Shown here piece by piece: positions 40,145 to 48,974 of a stretch of DNA of 64,000 bases. Positions within the stretch are counted from its first letter, which is position 1. Each line of letters opens with the position of its first letter. Under the pieces are notes generated by a model. That model had not been told where the DNA came from. It did no database searches and saw only the letters and a program-made list of their open reading frames with translations. The position numbers and the translations under genes are program-made. Source of the stretch: DAISJI01 sp964559835 (GTDB lineage Bacteria > Acidobacteriota > Terriglobia > Terriglobales > Acidobacteriaceae); NCBI GenBank assembly GCA_964559835.1, contig CAZLJE010000025.1:1-64000 (forward strand), read 5' to 3'.

Positions 40145-41413
40145 TCAGCTGGCCTGCTTCTCCATGGCGGCTAGTGCGATATCGCGTTTCTCGACCATCT
40201 CGCTCGTCATCTCGAATTCCTTGACCCGCTTCTGCGCCGGCAGGTGGTACATCAGGTCGAGCATGAGCTCTTCGAGGATCATGCGCAAGCCACGAGCGCC
40301 GACTTTGCGGGCCATCGCCTCGCGGGCAATAGCACGCAGCGCATCGTCGCTGAACTTGAGCCGGACATTCTCGAACTCGAACAGCCGCTGGTACTGCTTG
40401 GTAATAGCGTTGCGCGGGCGGGTGAGGATCTCGACGAGCGCGGCTTCGTCCAGGTCATCGAGCACGCCGACGACGGGCAGGCGTCCGACGAATTCCGGGA
40501 TGAGTCCGAACTTGATCAGGTCCTGCGGCTCGGCTTTCTGCAACATGGCGGTATCGCGGCGGTTCGGGTTGATGGTCTCGGTCTTCTGATCGGTCTTGAA
40601 GCCGAGGCTCTTCTTGCCGACGCGGCGGGCGATGATCTTCTCCAGCCCGACGAACGCACCGCCGACGATGAACAGAATGTTAGTGGTGTCGACCGGCGTG
40701 AACTCCTGGTGCGGGTGCTTGCGGCCACCCTGCGGGGGGACGTTCGCGACGGTACCTTCGAGGATCTTCAGCAGCGCCTGCTGCACGCCTTCGCCGCTGA
40801 CGTCGCGCGTGATGGACGGGTTCTCGTCCTTGCGGCCGATCTTGTCGATCTCATCGATGTAGATGATGCCGGTCTGCGCGCGCCCTACGTCGCCGTCGGC
40901 TGCCTGGAGCAGCTTTAGCACGATGTTCTCGACGTCCTCACCCACGTATCCTGCTTCGGTGAGCGTGGTTGCGTCCACGATGGCGAAGGGAACGTCCAAC
41001 ATCTTGGCCAGTGTTTGCGCCAGCAGCGTCTTGCCGGTGCCGGTGGGCCCGATGAGGAGGATGTTCGATTTCGACAGCTCCACTTCGGAGTTCCGCTGCC
41101 GGTTCATGTGGATGCGCTTGTAGTGGTTGTAGACGGCGACCGCCAGCTTCTTTTTCGTCTGCTCCTGACCGATGACGTACTGGTCCAGGAAAGCCTTGAC
41201 CTCGTGCGGCTTGGGCAAGTGGTCGGGGGCTGCGGCGGTGTGGGTTTCAGAGCGGTCGTCTTCGAGGATCGAATTACAGACGGCGACGCACTCATCGCAA
41301 ATGTAGGCTCGGGGGTAGTCGCTTGGCGAGGAGATCAGCTTAGCAACCGCGTCCTGCGATTTATGACAGAACGAGCAGCGAAGCGTGTCCTCGGAACCTG
41401 ACCGTGGTTTCAC
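40145..41413 (-). CDS. clpX: ATP-dependent Clp protease ATP-binding subunit ClpX
   Basis: 422 residues. The N-terminal zinc domain has CSFCHKSQ and CDECVAVC. The AAA+ core has Walker A GPTGTGKT, Walker B IIYIDEIDKI, and the pore loop GYVGEDVE. ClpX unfolds substrates and feeds them to ClpP, encoded just upstream. It is the last gene of the tig-clpP-clpX run, the standard order in many bacteria. Confidence 0.98.
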   Translation of the reverse strand: MKPRSGSEDTLRCSFCHKSQDAVAKLISSPSDYPRAYICDECVAVCNSILEDDRSETHTAAAPDHLPKPHEVKAFLDQYVIGQEQTKKKLAVAVYNHYKRIHMNRQRNSEVELSKSNILLIGPTGTGKTLLAQTLAKMLDVPFAIVDATTLTEAGYVGEDVENIVLKLLQAADGDVGRAQTGIIYIDEIDKIGRKDENPSITRDVSGEGVQQALLKILEGTVANVPPQGGRKHPHQEFTPVDTTNILFIVGGAFVGLEKIIARRVGKKSLGFKTDQKTETINPNRRDTAMLQKAEPQDLIKFGLIPEFVGRLPVVGVLDDLDEAALVEILTRPRNAITKQYQRLFEFENVRLKFSDDALRAIAREAMARKVGARGLRMILEELMLDLMYHLPAQKRVKEFEMTSEMVEKRDIALAAMEKQAS

Positions 41414-41509
41414 CGTGATTTACTCCTTGTTTCAACGCATCCGTTCACGAGGGGATGCGCCCCCCGACAACTGTAATTCAGTATGAGGCAAATCGGTTCG
41501 GCCGCCAAG

Positions 41510-42097
41510 TTACCTTGGTCGATAAATGATGTCATCGATGAGGCCGTATTCCTTCGACTGCTCGGCATTCATGATGAAATCGCGCTCGACGTCCTTCTCG
41601 ACCTTCTCCAGGCGCTGGCCGGAATGCTTGGCCATGATCTGGTTGAGCAATTCGCGCATGCGCAGGATCTCGCGCGCATGGATGTCGATATCGGTGGCCT
41701 GGCCCGAGAGGCCGCCCATGATGTGCGGCTGGTGGATCAGGATGCGCGAATTCGGCAGCGCGAAGCGCTTCTTGGGAGCTCCGGCGCAGAGCAGCACGGC
41801 AGCCATGGAGGCAGCCTGGCCGATGCAGATCGTCATCACGTCGGGCTTGATGTACTGCATGGTGTCGTAGATCGCCATGCCGGCCGTGATGGAGCCGCCG
41901 GGCGAATTGATGTAGAGCTGGATGTCCTTCTCCGGGTCCTCGGCGGCGAGGAAGAGGAGTTGCGCAATGATGAGGTTCGCGATGTTGTCGTCAATGGGGG
42001 TACCGATGAAGATGATGTTGTCGCGCAATAGCCGGGAGTAGATGTCGTATGCGCGTTCGCCCCGCCCGGTTTGTTCGATCACCATGGGCACTAGCAT
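41510..42097 (-). CDS. clpP: ATP-dependent Clp protease proteolytic subunit ClpP
   Basis: 195 residues. Catalytic Ser97 lies in IGQAASMAA and His122 in RILIHQPHIMGG; the acidic partner is in EKDVERDF (about 169). The handle and head regions are complete (YINSPGGSITAGMAIYDTM). It forms the tetradecameric peptidase with ClpX. The gap to clpX is 96 nt and to tig 117 nt; the latter holds a repeat, so clpP may have its own promoter. Confidence 0.98.
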   Translation of the reverse strand: MLVPMVIEQTGRGERAYDIYSRLLRDNIIFIGTPIDDNIANLIIAQLLFLAAEDPEKDIQLYINSPGGSITAGMAIYDTMQYIKPDVMTICIGQAASMAAVLLCAGAPKKRFALPNSRILIHQPHIMGGLSGQATDIDIHAREILRMRELLNQIMAKHSGQRLEKVEKDVERDFIMNAEQSKEYGLIDDIIYRPR

Positions 42098-42166
42098 TGA
42101 ATGGCTCCTTCGTGCCGTCCCTGACGGGACTCAAAAACAATTGCTGTCGATGCTGACCCGGGACTT

Positions 42167-42193
42167 ACCCTTCGACTTTGCTCAGGGCAGGCT
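42167..42193 (+). repeat. Interspersed repeat, family E
   Basis: CCCTTCGACTTTGCTCAGGG and neighbouring bases form an imperfect inverted repeat between tig and clpP. Sequences of this kind are scattered in many bacterial genomes. Confidence 0.65.
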
Positions 42194-42214
42194 CCCGGGC
42201 TATGAACTGCGGTC

Positions 42215-43507
42215 CTACGCGGACTTCGAGTACAGGAAGTCCAGGGCCTTGTCGTTACGAATGCGGTTGCGAATGCGCTCGATCGCGCCGTCCTTGGTAA
42301 GACGCGCACGGATCGAGTCGGCAGACTGGCCGGACTGCTCGGCCAGCGCCTGCACTTCCTTGTCGATTTCCTCGTCGGAGACCTGGATGTCTTCCTTGTC
42401 GGCGATGCGGTCCAGAAGCAGGGAAGCCTTGACCTCGCGAACAGCAGCGTCGTGCTGGCCGGCGCGCAGCCGGTTGAGGTCCATCTTGCGCATGTCGTCG
42501 GCCTTCATTCCCTGCGCGGCGAGCGCTCGCAAGCCACGTTCGAGCCGGAGGTCGACCTGGTGCTCGACAAGCGATTCGGGGACCTCGAATTGATTGCGAC
42601 TGATCAGCTCGTCGATCAACTTGTCCTTCCCCTGGCGCTCCGCCTCGTGCTTCTTCTCGTGCTCCATGCCCTCGCGGATCCTGGTCTTCACCTCGTCGAT
42701 CGACTTGAAATCGCCGAGCTGTTTCGCGAACTCCTCGTTCAACTCCGGCAGTTGCTTCTGCTTGATGGCCTTCACCGTGACCGAGTACTCGAAGGTCTTG
42801 CCGGCAAGGCGCTGATCGCTGAAGTCGGCCGGGTAAGGGACTTCGAACGAACGGACATCGCCGACGTTGGCGCCGCGGAGATTGTCGGAGAAATCGCGCA
42901 AAGTGTTCTTCCCGCCGATCTCGATCATGACGTCGTCCACCGAGACCGGCTTGAGTTCGTCGCCAACGGCGTCCTCCGGACCTGCGGCGGATCCCTTCGG
43001 CTTACCGGTAAAAGATGCCTGGACGAAATCCCCGTCGGCGACCGGGCTGCCCTGGATCTCGGTGTAGGTGGCGTGTTGCTCGCGTAGATGCTCGAGCGAC
43101 TGCGAGACATCCTCGTCGGAAACGGTGGTGTCCGGGTTCTCGACTTTGATGTCCTGGTACCCAGAAACTTCGATTTCCGGAAGTACTTCGAAAGTTGCCT
43201 TGAAGCGCAGCGGTTCCCCTTCGTGGAGGTGGAGGTCGGTGACTCTGGGCTGCGACACGGGCACCAGCTTCTGGCGGTCCGTCTCCTGGTGGAAGTAGCG
43301 AGGGACGAGTTTGTCGACAACTTCGCTCTTGATCTCCTCGGCGAAACGGTTGCGGATGACAGTCGCGGGCACTTTGCCGCGGCGAAAACCTGGCAACCGT
43401 GCCATCTTGGAGAGATTTTGGACGACTCGTTCGGTCTCGCTGGCGACGATGTCGGCCGGGACTTCGACCTGGATCTCGCGGCGAGTGGAAGTGTTGGTTT
43501 CTGTCAT
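42215..43507 (-). CDS. tig: Trigger factor chaperone
   Basis: About 430 residues from ATG 43507; a TTG at 43528 with GGAAAGG upstream is an alternative that adds seven residues. The N-terminal ribosome-binding part carries the signature GFRRGKVPATVI. A PPIase (FKBP-like) domain follows (about 155-245), then a long helical C-terminal domain that cradles nascent chains. It binds near the ribosome exit tunnel. The gene heads the tig-clpP-clpX run. Confidence 0.95.
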   Translation of the reverse strand: MTETNTSTRREIQVEVPADIVASETERVVQNLSKMARLPGFRRGKVPATVIRNRFAEEIKSEVVDKLVPRYFHQETDRQKLVPVSQPRVTDLHLHEGEPLRFKATFEVLPEIEVSGYQDIKVENPDTTVSDEDVSQSLEHLREQHATYTEIQGSPVADGDFVQASFTGKPKGSAAGPEDAVGDELKPVSVDDVMIEIGGKNTLRDFSDNLRGANVGDVRSFEVPYPADFSDQRLAGKTFEYSVTVKAIKQKQLPELNEEFAKQLGDFKSIDEVKTRIREGMEHEKKHEAERQGKDKLIDELISRNQFEVPESLVEHQVDLRLERGLRALAAQGMKADDMRKMDLNRLRAGQHDAAVREVKASLLLDRIADKEDIQVSDEEIDKEVQALAEQSGQSADSIRARLTKDGAIERIRNRIRNDKALDFLYSKSA

Positions 43508-43687
43508 GCTGATAGAAAACTGAGGCAAAGTGGCCTTTCCAGTTGATATTAAGTCCGGGGGAGTAGGGCGTCAAACGGCAGAAACCAAAACCATTTTTGA
43601 TTTTCGATTTTTGAGTGACGATTGGATCTGGAGCAGGGTGGGCGCGAGCGGCCTGTGCTATGGAGCAAGTGGGCTAAACTTACAGCA

Positions 43688-44374
43688 ATGACCTCCTGGT
43701 TTACGGAATTCAATGATGAGCTGATTGCGTGCCGGCGGTGCCCGCGGCTGGTCGAGCACTGCACGACGGTTGCGCGCGAGAAGCGGCGCGCCTACCGCGA
43801 TTGGGAATACTGGGGCAAGCCCGTGCCTGGTTTCGGCGACACGAATGCGCGCGTCCTGCTATTGGGACTGGCGCCGGGCGCGCACGGATCCAACCGCACC
43901 GGCCGGTCTTTTACGGGCGACAGCTCGGGAAACTTTCTCTACCCGGTGCTGCACGCGGCGGGATTCGCTTCGCAACCGACTTCCACCCATGTCAAGGATG
44001 GCCTACAGCTCAGGGACGCGTACATCACCGCTACAGTGCGCTGCGCGCCGCCCGGAAACAAACCGACGCCAGAGGAGATCGCCAACTGCTCGGAATTCCT
44101 CGACCGGGAACTCGCAGCGCTGAAACAGGTCAAGGTCGTGGTCGCGCTGGGGAAGATCGGATTTGACGCCTACCTGAATCACCTCAAGCGCGCCGGCGTC
44201 CTGGAAAGCAAGAAGGAATACCAGTTCGGGCACGGTGCGCATTACCGCATGCACAACGGACGATGGCTGCTGGCGTCGTACCACCCGTCGAATCAGAACA
44301 CGCAGACCGGTAAACTCACCGAGAAGATGTTCCGAGAGATATTCGTGAAGGCGCGGAAGCTCGCAGAACGCTAG
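43688..44374 (+). CDS. Uracil-DNA glycosylase, family 5 (UDGb type)
   Basis: 228 residues from ATG 43688; the frame opens at 43622 with no ribosome site. The sequence LLGLAPGAHGSNRTGRSF and the following GDSSG are the family 5 active-site motif, in which the usual polar catalytic residue is replaced by Ala. ASYHPSNQNTQTGK is the second motif. CRRCPRLVEHC and later Cys residues bind the 4Fe-4S cluster. The enzyme removes uracil, hypoxanthine or other deaminated bases from DNA. It is monocistronic. Confidence 0.93.
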   Translation: MTSWFTEFNDELIACRRCPRLVEHCTTVAREKRRAYRDWEYWGKPVPGFGDTNARVLLLGLAPGAHGSNRTGRSFTGDSSGNFLYPVLHAAGFASQPTSTHVKDGLQLRDAYITATVRCAPPGNKPTPEEIANCSEFLDRELAALKQVKVVVALGKIGFDAYLNHLKRAGVLESKKEYQFGHGAHYRMHNGRWLLASYHPSNQNTQTGKLTEKMFREIFVKARKLAER

Positions 44375-44532
44375 GCGGCGCGGCGCCAGTGCCCGTCGTA
44401 AGCGTGGTGACAATCCTTGAAGACGCGATCCCAGTGCCGATTCATCTTTGCGACCGAGGCGAAAAAGACCAGAACACACGCCAGCAGCGCAAAATAGACA
44501 ATGGCCGCGAGAATGATCCAGAACCAGAGCAT
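44371..44532 (-). CDS. Small membrane protein, 53 aa
   Basis: ATG 44532 to TAG 44371. A single strong helix (LWFWIILAAIVYFALLACVLVFFA, positions about 2-25) is followed by a His/Trp-rich basic tail (MNRHWDRVFKDCHHAYDGHW). The ribosome site is weak. It converges with the glycosylase gene, sharing the last bases. The membrane profile supports it, but nothing else does. Confidence 0.4.
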   Translation of the reverse strand: MLWFWIILAAIVYFALLACVLVFFASVAKMNRHWDRVFKDCHHAYDGHWRRAA

Positions 44533-44599
44533 GTGTTTAGGTCGCACCAGGTTTGATGCGGCGCATTGTGCTGTGGATACCAGCGGACGGGCCGTGCTT

Positions 44600-46312
44600 T
44601 CAACGACTTAGCCAGTCAGCGGACTGCGAGGCGGGCGCCTGAGCGTTCTCGACCCTCTCGAGCGAAACAACGGCGACCCACTGGGACCCGCGGTGCTGGG
44701 CGAGCACGATGCGTCCGCCGAGGAGCTGGGCGGCTTCGGCGGGGAGGAGGTCGCGGTGATAGCCGAAGTAGCGCGTCTGAAGCCTCTCCCACCAGGCAAA
44801 ATTCATGAGCAGGTGCGGCTCTTCTTTGGTCGAGAAAAGCAGGGCGACTTGGTATTCGCCGCGGATGTCGGCGGCGGCGATGAGTTGCTCGATGGAAAAA
44901 TCCTCGACGCGGAGGATGCGTACGGGCTTGTCGACATAGCCGAGCCAAGGGCGGGTCAGTTCGTCGGATGCCGGCCAGGCGGTGAGGACCGTCGAATTAG
45001 CGAAATGTTGAGCTACGAACCGATCGGCGGATTGGTGCAGGCGGACGTAATCAGAGTAGGCGAGGTTGTCTTCGGGCGCGAAGCGGTACGGCGGTTCGGT
45101 TATCAGCGCGACCACGAACCCGGCGCAAATCACCGCGAGAAACGCGGGCCACCAGGGCAGGCGCCTTCGCAAGGTGGACACGCCGACGATGATCACGAGC
45201 GGATACACCGACAGCAGGTAGCGCGCAAGGACCGCTCCACCGAGCACAGCGAACGCAACGGCATGAACGAGGATGAGGACGTAGAAGACGAGCTGGATCT
45301 GAATGGGGATTCGGGGCCGAAAACCATTGCCGGTTGCTGATTGTCGAATGCCGATTACCTTGGATTCTGCGCGCGGCGTCAGCGTCATCGCCAGCAAAAC
45401 GGCGGCGGTGAGCAGCGCCATGTTCATGTAACCGAACAGGTGCCACAACCTGAGGGCGAGCGCTGCGAGAACGCGGGCAATGTGAAAATTATCGCCGGCG
45501 TTGTAGCGCAAGAACTCCGGATTGCCAAAGACGTGGCCAGTCTTCCCATAGTGAAAGCCAAGCCATGCGGCGAGCGGAACGACGGAGAGCAGGAGCGAGA
45601 GCGATCTAGAGATCTGGTGAACAGGTGATCTGGCAATCGGAGCGGCATTGCCGATTGAGGATTGCCGATTGCCGATTGGAACGGCTACCGACGGCAGGAC
45701 ATAGTAAGTGTCGCGAAAGGGAACATCCCATGAGCTGTTCGGGTTGCGGAGTTTCGGGATCACCAAAAAGAATTCCCACGCGAATAACGCGCCCGGGACG
45801 ATGGCCGCAGTTTCTTTGGTCAGGCAAGCGGCTGCGAAAAAGGCGATTGCGGGCGCGCGGCGGTCAGCGACATAGAAATCCAGTCCCCAGATGATGAACG
45901 CAGCGGCGCCAAGGTCCATGTGCGCCATTGAGCTTTGCGCGAAATAAACAGGATAGAGCGCAAGAGCGACGACCGACCCGATGGCCACTTCCGTATTCGC
46001 CACACGCCGGGTGAGCCGAAACACGCCGAAGAGGCAAAAGGCGCTCACCACGAGCATCGCGGTGCGTGTGACCAGTGGCGAATATCCGAACACCTTCCAT
46101 GCTGCCGCGAGATACGCAAGCAGCAGGGGCGGATGAGCGTTGGACAGCGTCGAGGAAGGAATCAGGGAACCGGTGAGGAGAATGTCACGTGCGGCGGGTA
46201 TGTAGTAACCGGCTTCGTCCCAGAAATAGGGGAGCCGGAGGAGCGGGAAGTGCAGGAGAACGAGCGCAGCGAAAAGCAGAAAGAACAGCCCGACATTCGA
46301 GCGAACGTTCAC
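44600..46312 (-). CDS. GT39-like (ArnT/PMT-type) membrane glycosyltransferase with repeat insertions
   Basis: 570 residues with about ten helices. The first periplasmic loop has the acidic FWDEAGYYI motif typical of GT-C enzymes of the PMT/ArnT kind, followed by AHPPLL. Such enzymes move sugars from polyprenyl carriers to lipids or proteins at the outer face of the inner membrane. Two segments break the pattern: VPIGNRQSSIGNA (about 210-223) and VIGIRQSATGNGF (about 318-330). Both are translated from copies of the same interspersed repeat (family C) in the same frame. They lie in loops, so the protein may still work. No sugar pathway genes are adjacent. Confidence 0.85.
   Translation of the reverse strand: MNVRSNVGLFFLLFAALVLLHFPLLRLPYFWDEAGYYIPAARDILLTGSLIPSSTLSNAHPPLLLAYLAAAWKVFGYSPLVTRTAMLVVSAFCLFGVFRLTRRVANTEVAIGSVVALALYPVYFAQSSMAHMDLGAAAFIIWGLDFYVADRRAPAIAFFAAACLTKETAAIVPGALFAWEFFLVIPKLRNPNSSWDVPFRDTYYVLPSVAVPIGNRQSSIGNAAPIARSPVHQISRSLSLLLSVVPLAAWLGFHYGKTGHVFGNPEFLRYNAGDNFHIARVLAALALRLWHLFGYMNMALLTAAVLLAMTLTPRAESKVIGIRQSATGNGFRPRIPIQIQLVFYVLILVHAVAFAVLGGAVLARYLLSVYPLVIIVGVSTLRRRLPWWPAFLAVICAGFVVALITEPPYRFAPEDNLAYSDYVRLHQSADRFVAQHFANSTVLTAWPASDELTRPWLGYVDKPVRILRVEDFSIEQLIAAADIRGEYQVALLFSTKEEPHLLMNFAWWERLQTRYFGYHRDLLPAEAAQLLGGRIVLAQHRGSQWVAVVSLERVENAQAPASQSADWLSR
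45325..45357 (-). repeat. Interspersed repeat, family C, inside the GT39-like gene
   Basis: Units of ATTGCCGATTG/TGCTGATTG type, read in frame as VIGIRQSATGN. It resembles the copy at 45647-45679. Confidence 0.7.
45647..45679 (-). repeat. Interspersed repeat, family C, inside the GT39-like gene
   Basis: Three tandem GATTGCCGATTG-type units, read in frame as PIGNRQSSIGNA. The neighbouring 45612-45627 (ATCTGGTGAACAGGTG) matches 56168-56183 on the other strand with one mismatch and may be a further short repeat. Confidence 0.75.
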
Positions 46313-46325
46313 AGAGGCATTTTCA

Positions 46326-46470
46326 ATTGTTCATTGCGGATTGTCGATTGGAAGAAAAACAAATCGCAAAGGACGCGAAGGTACGCGAAGGAAATGCATA
46401 GATCCTTCGCTGCGCTCAGGATGACACGTCCTTCAGGATGACACGTCGCTCGGGATGTCAGGTGACCTCG
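46326..46470. repeat. Repeat cluster upstream of the GT39-like gene
   Basis: Three families are stacked: family C units (46326-46351), family B units with GCAAAGGACGCGAAGG (46365-46391), and CCTTCGCTGCGCTCAGGATG (family D) with two partial copies (46401-46470). The 177-nt gap between the two genes is almost entirely repeat sequence. Confidence 0.7.
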
Positions 46471-46489
46471 GAATGACGGATGTCGAGTC

Positions 46490-46786
46490 TCAGTTGACGA
46501 TACCGGTGGCGGCCATTGAGGGGTCGAGCTTGATCTCGCCAAATGTCTTTTCGTACTGCTCGACGTTCTGCCGCAGGATGTTCATTAGCGCCTTGGCCTG
46601 CTGCGGGCTCAGGTACACGCCCTGGAAGTTGTGCACTTCGACTTCGTTCTCCGTGGCCTGATGGAGCGTGCCGAACACAAGGAAGAAGTCCCAGACATTG
46701 ACGCGCACCTGGACGGAGTTGGCGTAACCTTCGCGATAATCGTCTTTATTGATCAGCTTGATATTCGGCTGCATGGGGAATGGCAT
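46490..46786 (-). CDS. DUF3467 protein
   Basis: 98 residues matching DUF3467: YANSVQVRVNVWDFFLVFG, then VYLSPQQAKALMNILRQN and EQYEKTFGEI. The family is widespread; its function is unknown. No membrane segment or signal peptide. ATG 46774 (residue 5) is an alternative start. Confidence 0.88.
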   Translation of the reverse strand: MPFPMQPNIKLINKDDYREGYANSVQVRVNVWDFFLVFGTLHQATENEVEVHNFQGVYLSPQQAKALMNILRQNVEQYEKTFGEIKLDPSMAATGIVN

Positions 46787-46839
46787 GGGGAGAGTGTAAT
46801 CGAAGGAAGAATCAAGAAGGCAGAGTGAAAATAAAAAAC

Positions 46840-46926
<87 letters not shown>

Positions 46927-46983
46927 AGCTCGATTCATTGTAAGACAGTCTCCGGGCGCAAGTAATGAACGAGCTAAAAAACG

Positions 46984-47013
46984 CACCACAAAGGACACCA
47001 AGGCACGCGAAGG
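46984..47013 (+). repeat. Interspersed repeat, family B
   Basis: CACCACAAAGGACAC followed by CAAGGCACGCGAAGG. The first 15 bases are identical to the copy inside the permease gene at 26059-26089 (other strand). Confidence 0.75.
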
Positions 47014-47103
47014 AAGTGCCGGATTTCTGATATGCTCTTGCGACTCCCCGACCTTACGGCGCGAGCGGAACCTCGCGTCCAGCGCTAACTACGAGAGGAA
47101 CTG

Positions 47104-48288
47104 ATGGCCACCACTCCAAGTGCCGCGCCTGCTGCTGCGCCGCAAGCTGCCCCGGCGGTCCCTACCGCTGTAATCATCGAAGCGATGCTCAACATGGGGA
47201 AAAACGTCAGCGACCTGATCATTTCCCCGGGACGTCCGCCGCAGGTGGAATTGAGCGGGCACCTGGTGCCTGTCCCGGTAGCGGGTATCACGGCGTTGAC
47301 GGCGGCCGATACGGCCCGCATCTCGGGCGACCTGATCGGGCAAAACAAGCAGGCGCTGGACCAGTTGAAGAACGAGGGTTCGGCCGACCTGTCCTACGCC
47401 ATACCGGGAAAGTCGCGCTTCCGCGTGAACATTTTCAAACAGCGCGGCACGTACGCGGTCGTCATGCGTGTTATCCCGACTAAGATCCCGACGTTCGAAG
47501 ACCTGAAGCTCCCGGAGGCGCTGAAGGCGATCGCGGACCTGAAGAACGGGATCGTGCTGGTGACCGGCCCAACGGGGTCGGGTAAATCGTCGACGCTGGC
47601 GGCGATCATCGACATGATCAACTCCAATCATGCCGAGCACATCATCACCATCGAGGACCCGGTGGAGTTCATGCATCCGCACAAGAAAGCGACAATCCAC
47701 CAGCGCGAACTGCATAGCGATACCCCGAGTTTCGCGCTGGCGTTGCGCGCCGCGCTGAGACAGGCGCCGAAGGTGATCCTGGTCGGCGAAATGCGCGACA
47801 AGGAGACGATTGAGATCGCGCTGACCGCGGCCGAGACCGGACACCTGGTGTTCTCGACCCTGCACACGATCGATGCTTCCAAAACCGTGGAGCGCATTGT
47901 GGGCGTGTTCCCGATGGCCGACCAGGAGGCGATCCGGCAGAGGCTGGCCGCCAGCTTCCGCTACTTCGTCTCGCAGCGTCTTCTGCCCAAAAAGGACGGC
48001 GGCGGGCGCGTGGCGGTGCTGGAGATCCTGAAGTCCACGATGCGTACCAGAGATTACGTCGAGAAGGGCGAGACCGAAGGCCGTTCGCTGCTCGACGCCA
48101 TGAAGGATGGCACGCTGGAAGGCATGCAGTACTTCGATGGCGAGATCGAGAAGCACATCCGCGCGGGAACCATCGACATGGACACCGGTCTCGCCTTCGC
48201 CAGTAACGCCGGCAACCTGCGGCTGCAACTAGCCGACTTCAGCGGAGAGCAGAAGGAAGAGAAGCAGAACGACCTGCTCGAAAGATAG
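47104..48288 (+). CDS. Type IV pilus retraction ATPase, PilT/PilU family
   Basis: 394 residues. An Ala/Pro-rich start (1-20) leads to the PAS-like N-domain and the RecA-like ATPase: Walker A GPTGSGKSS, Asp box IITIEDPVEF, Walker B VILVGEMRD, His box TGHLVFSTLHT. Residues AIRQRLAASFRYFVSQRLLP match the PilT family. The C-terminal tail is longer than in PilT, closer to PilU. It powers pilus retraction. Pilus assembly genes lie 1.1 kb downstream on the other strand, so it is transcribed apart from them. Confidence 0.92.
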   Translation: MATTPSAAPAAAPQAAPAVPTAVIIEAMLNMGKNVSDLIISPGRPPQVELSGHLVPVPVAGITALTAADTARISGDLIGQNKQALDQLKNEGSADLSYAIPGKSRFRVNIFKQRGTYAVVMRVIPTKIPTFEDLKLPEALKAIADLKNGIVLVTGPTGSGKSSTLAAIIDMINSNHAEHIITIEDPVEFMHPHKKATIHQRELHSDTPSFALALRAALRQAPKVILVGEMRDKETIEIALTAAETGHLVFSTLHTIDASKTVERIVGVFPMADQEAIRQRLAASFRYFVSQRLLPKKDGGGRVAVLEILKSTMRTRDYVEKGETEGRSLLDAMKDGTLEGMQYFDGEIEKHIRAGTIDMDTGLAFASNAGNLRLQLADFSGEQKEEKQNDLLER

Positions 48289-48383
48289 GCCACGGCTTTC
48301 GATTCCGCGGCGAGCTGGAAGCCGCGTCGCTCCTCGGACAAAGGCGCACTTCGCCCCTGTACGTTTGAGAGAAGGAACCGGGG

Positions 48384-48653
48384 CTACTGCTGATTCAGCG
48401 TTCCGTAAACCGACATCCCGATGATGAACAGGATCAGGAGCGCGGATGCGCCACCCAAGATCCGTACCGGAATGTTCAGTTTTTGCACGCGGGCGATGAG
48501 CTCCTGCTGTTCCTTCTCCATGTGCGACTCGGACTGGTCAAGGAAAAGTTGATCATCCTCGCGCATGGTGAGAGTGCTGCGATAAATCAGCAGGATGACG
48601 AGAATCGCGGTGACTACGCCCCAGACAATCAGCAGGATGTTCAGCAGCGACAT
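48384..48653 (-). CDS. Two-helix membrane protein, 89 aa
   Basis: ATG 48653 with GAGGTGG as ribosome site (the frame opens at 48698). Two transmembrane helices (about 3-22 and 60-83) flank a charged cytoplasmic or periplasmic stretch (REDDQLFLDQSESHMEKEQQ region). A TATAAT lies at 48736-48731 on this strand. Family not recognised. Confidence 0.7.
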   Translation of the reverse strand: MSLLNILLIVWGVVTAILVILLIYRSTLTMREDDQLFLDQSESHMEKEQQELIARVQKLNIPVRILGGASALLILFIIGMSVYGTLNQQ

Positions 48654-48730
48654 GCGCCACCTCATTGCGGTCCTGTTACTGCACCCTTGCACGGACACGG
48701 CGGGCGCGGGTACAGGGCCTATTGATGGGG

Positions 48731-48736
48731 ATTATA
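48731..48736 (-). promoter_or_regulatory. -10 element for the two-helix membrane protein
   Basis: TATAAT on the minus strand, 77 nt before the start codon at 48653. No clear -35 is visible. Confidence 0.4.
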
Positions 48737-48891
48737 GACCTCCAGGGCAGCGCAAGGAGGTAATTTTGAGAGTTCCTCACGACCGGATCCAGTGCCGCCG
48801 CCGGGGATCAACGGCCCGAAACAGGCCTGTCCGCAACGACATATGCGTGCGACCTGGCGATCGGGAGCGACATCCAATGATTGGCAGGTAT

Positions 48892-48910
48892 CCTTGTGGA
48901 CATCACAAGG
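48892..48910. promoter_or_regulatory. Palindrome upstream of the A-type Fe-S carrier
   Basis: CCTTGTG (48892-48898) and CACAAGG (48904-48910) are perfect arms around 5 nt. It lies just upstream of the candidate promoter and may be an operator. Confidence 0.45.
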
Positions 48911-48937
48911 GCTTGTGACGCAGCCGGGAACCGGCTG

Positions 48938-48943
48938 TATAAT
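48938..48943 (+). promoter_or_regulatory. -10 element TATAAT for the A-type carrier gene
   Basis: TATAAT, 31 nt before ATG 48975. A weak -35 candidate TTGTGA is at 48913-48918 with a 19-nt spacer. Confidence 0.5.
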
Positions 48944-48974
48944 CAAGGCGCAGCAATCCTTTCAGGAGAAGAGA

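Noticed and set aside
48792..48974. N-terminal extension of the A-type carrier
   Set aside because: It crosses the promoter and palindrome and has no similarity to the family; ATG 48975 has a good ribosome site.
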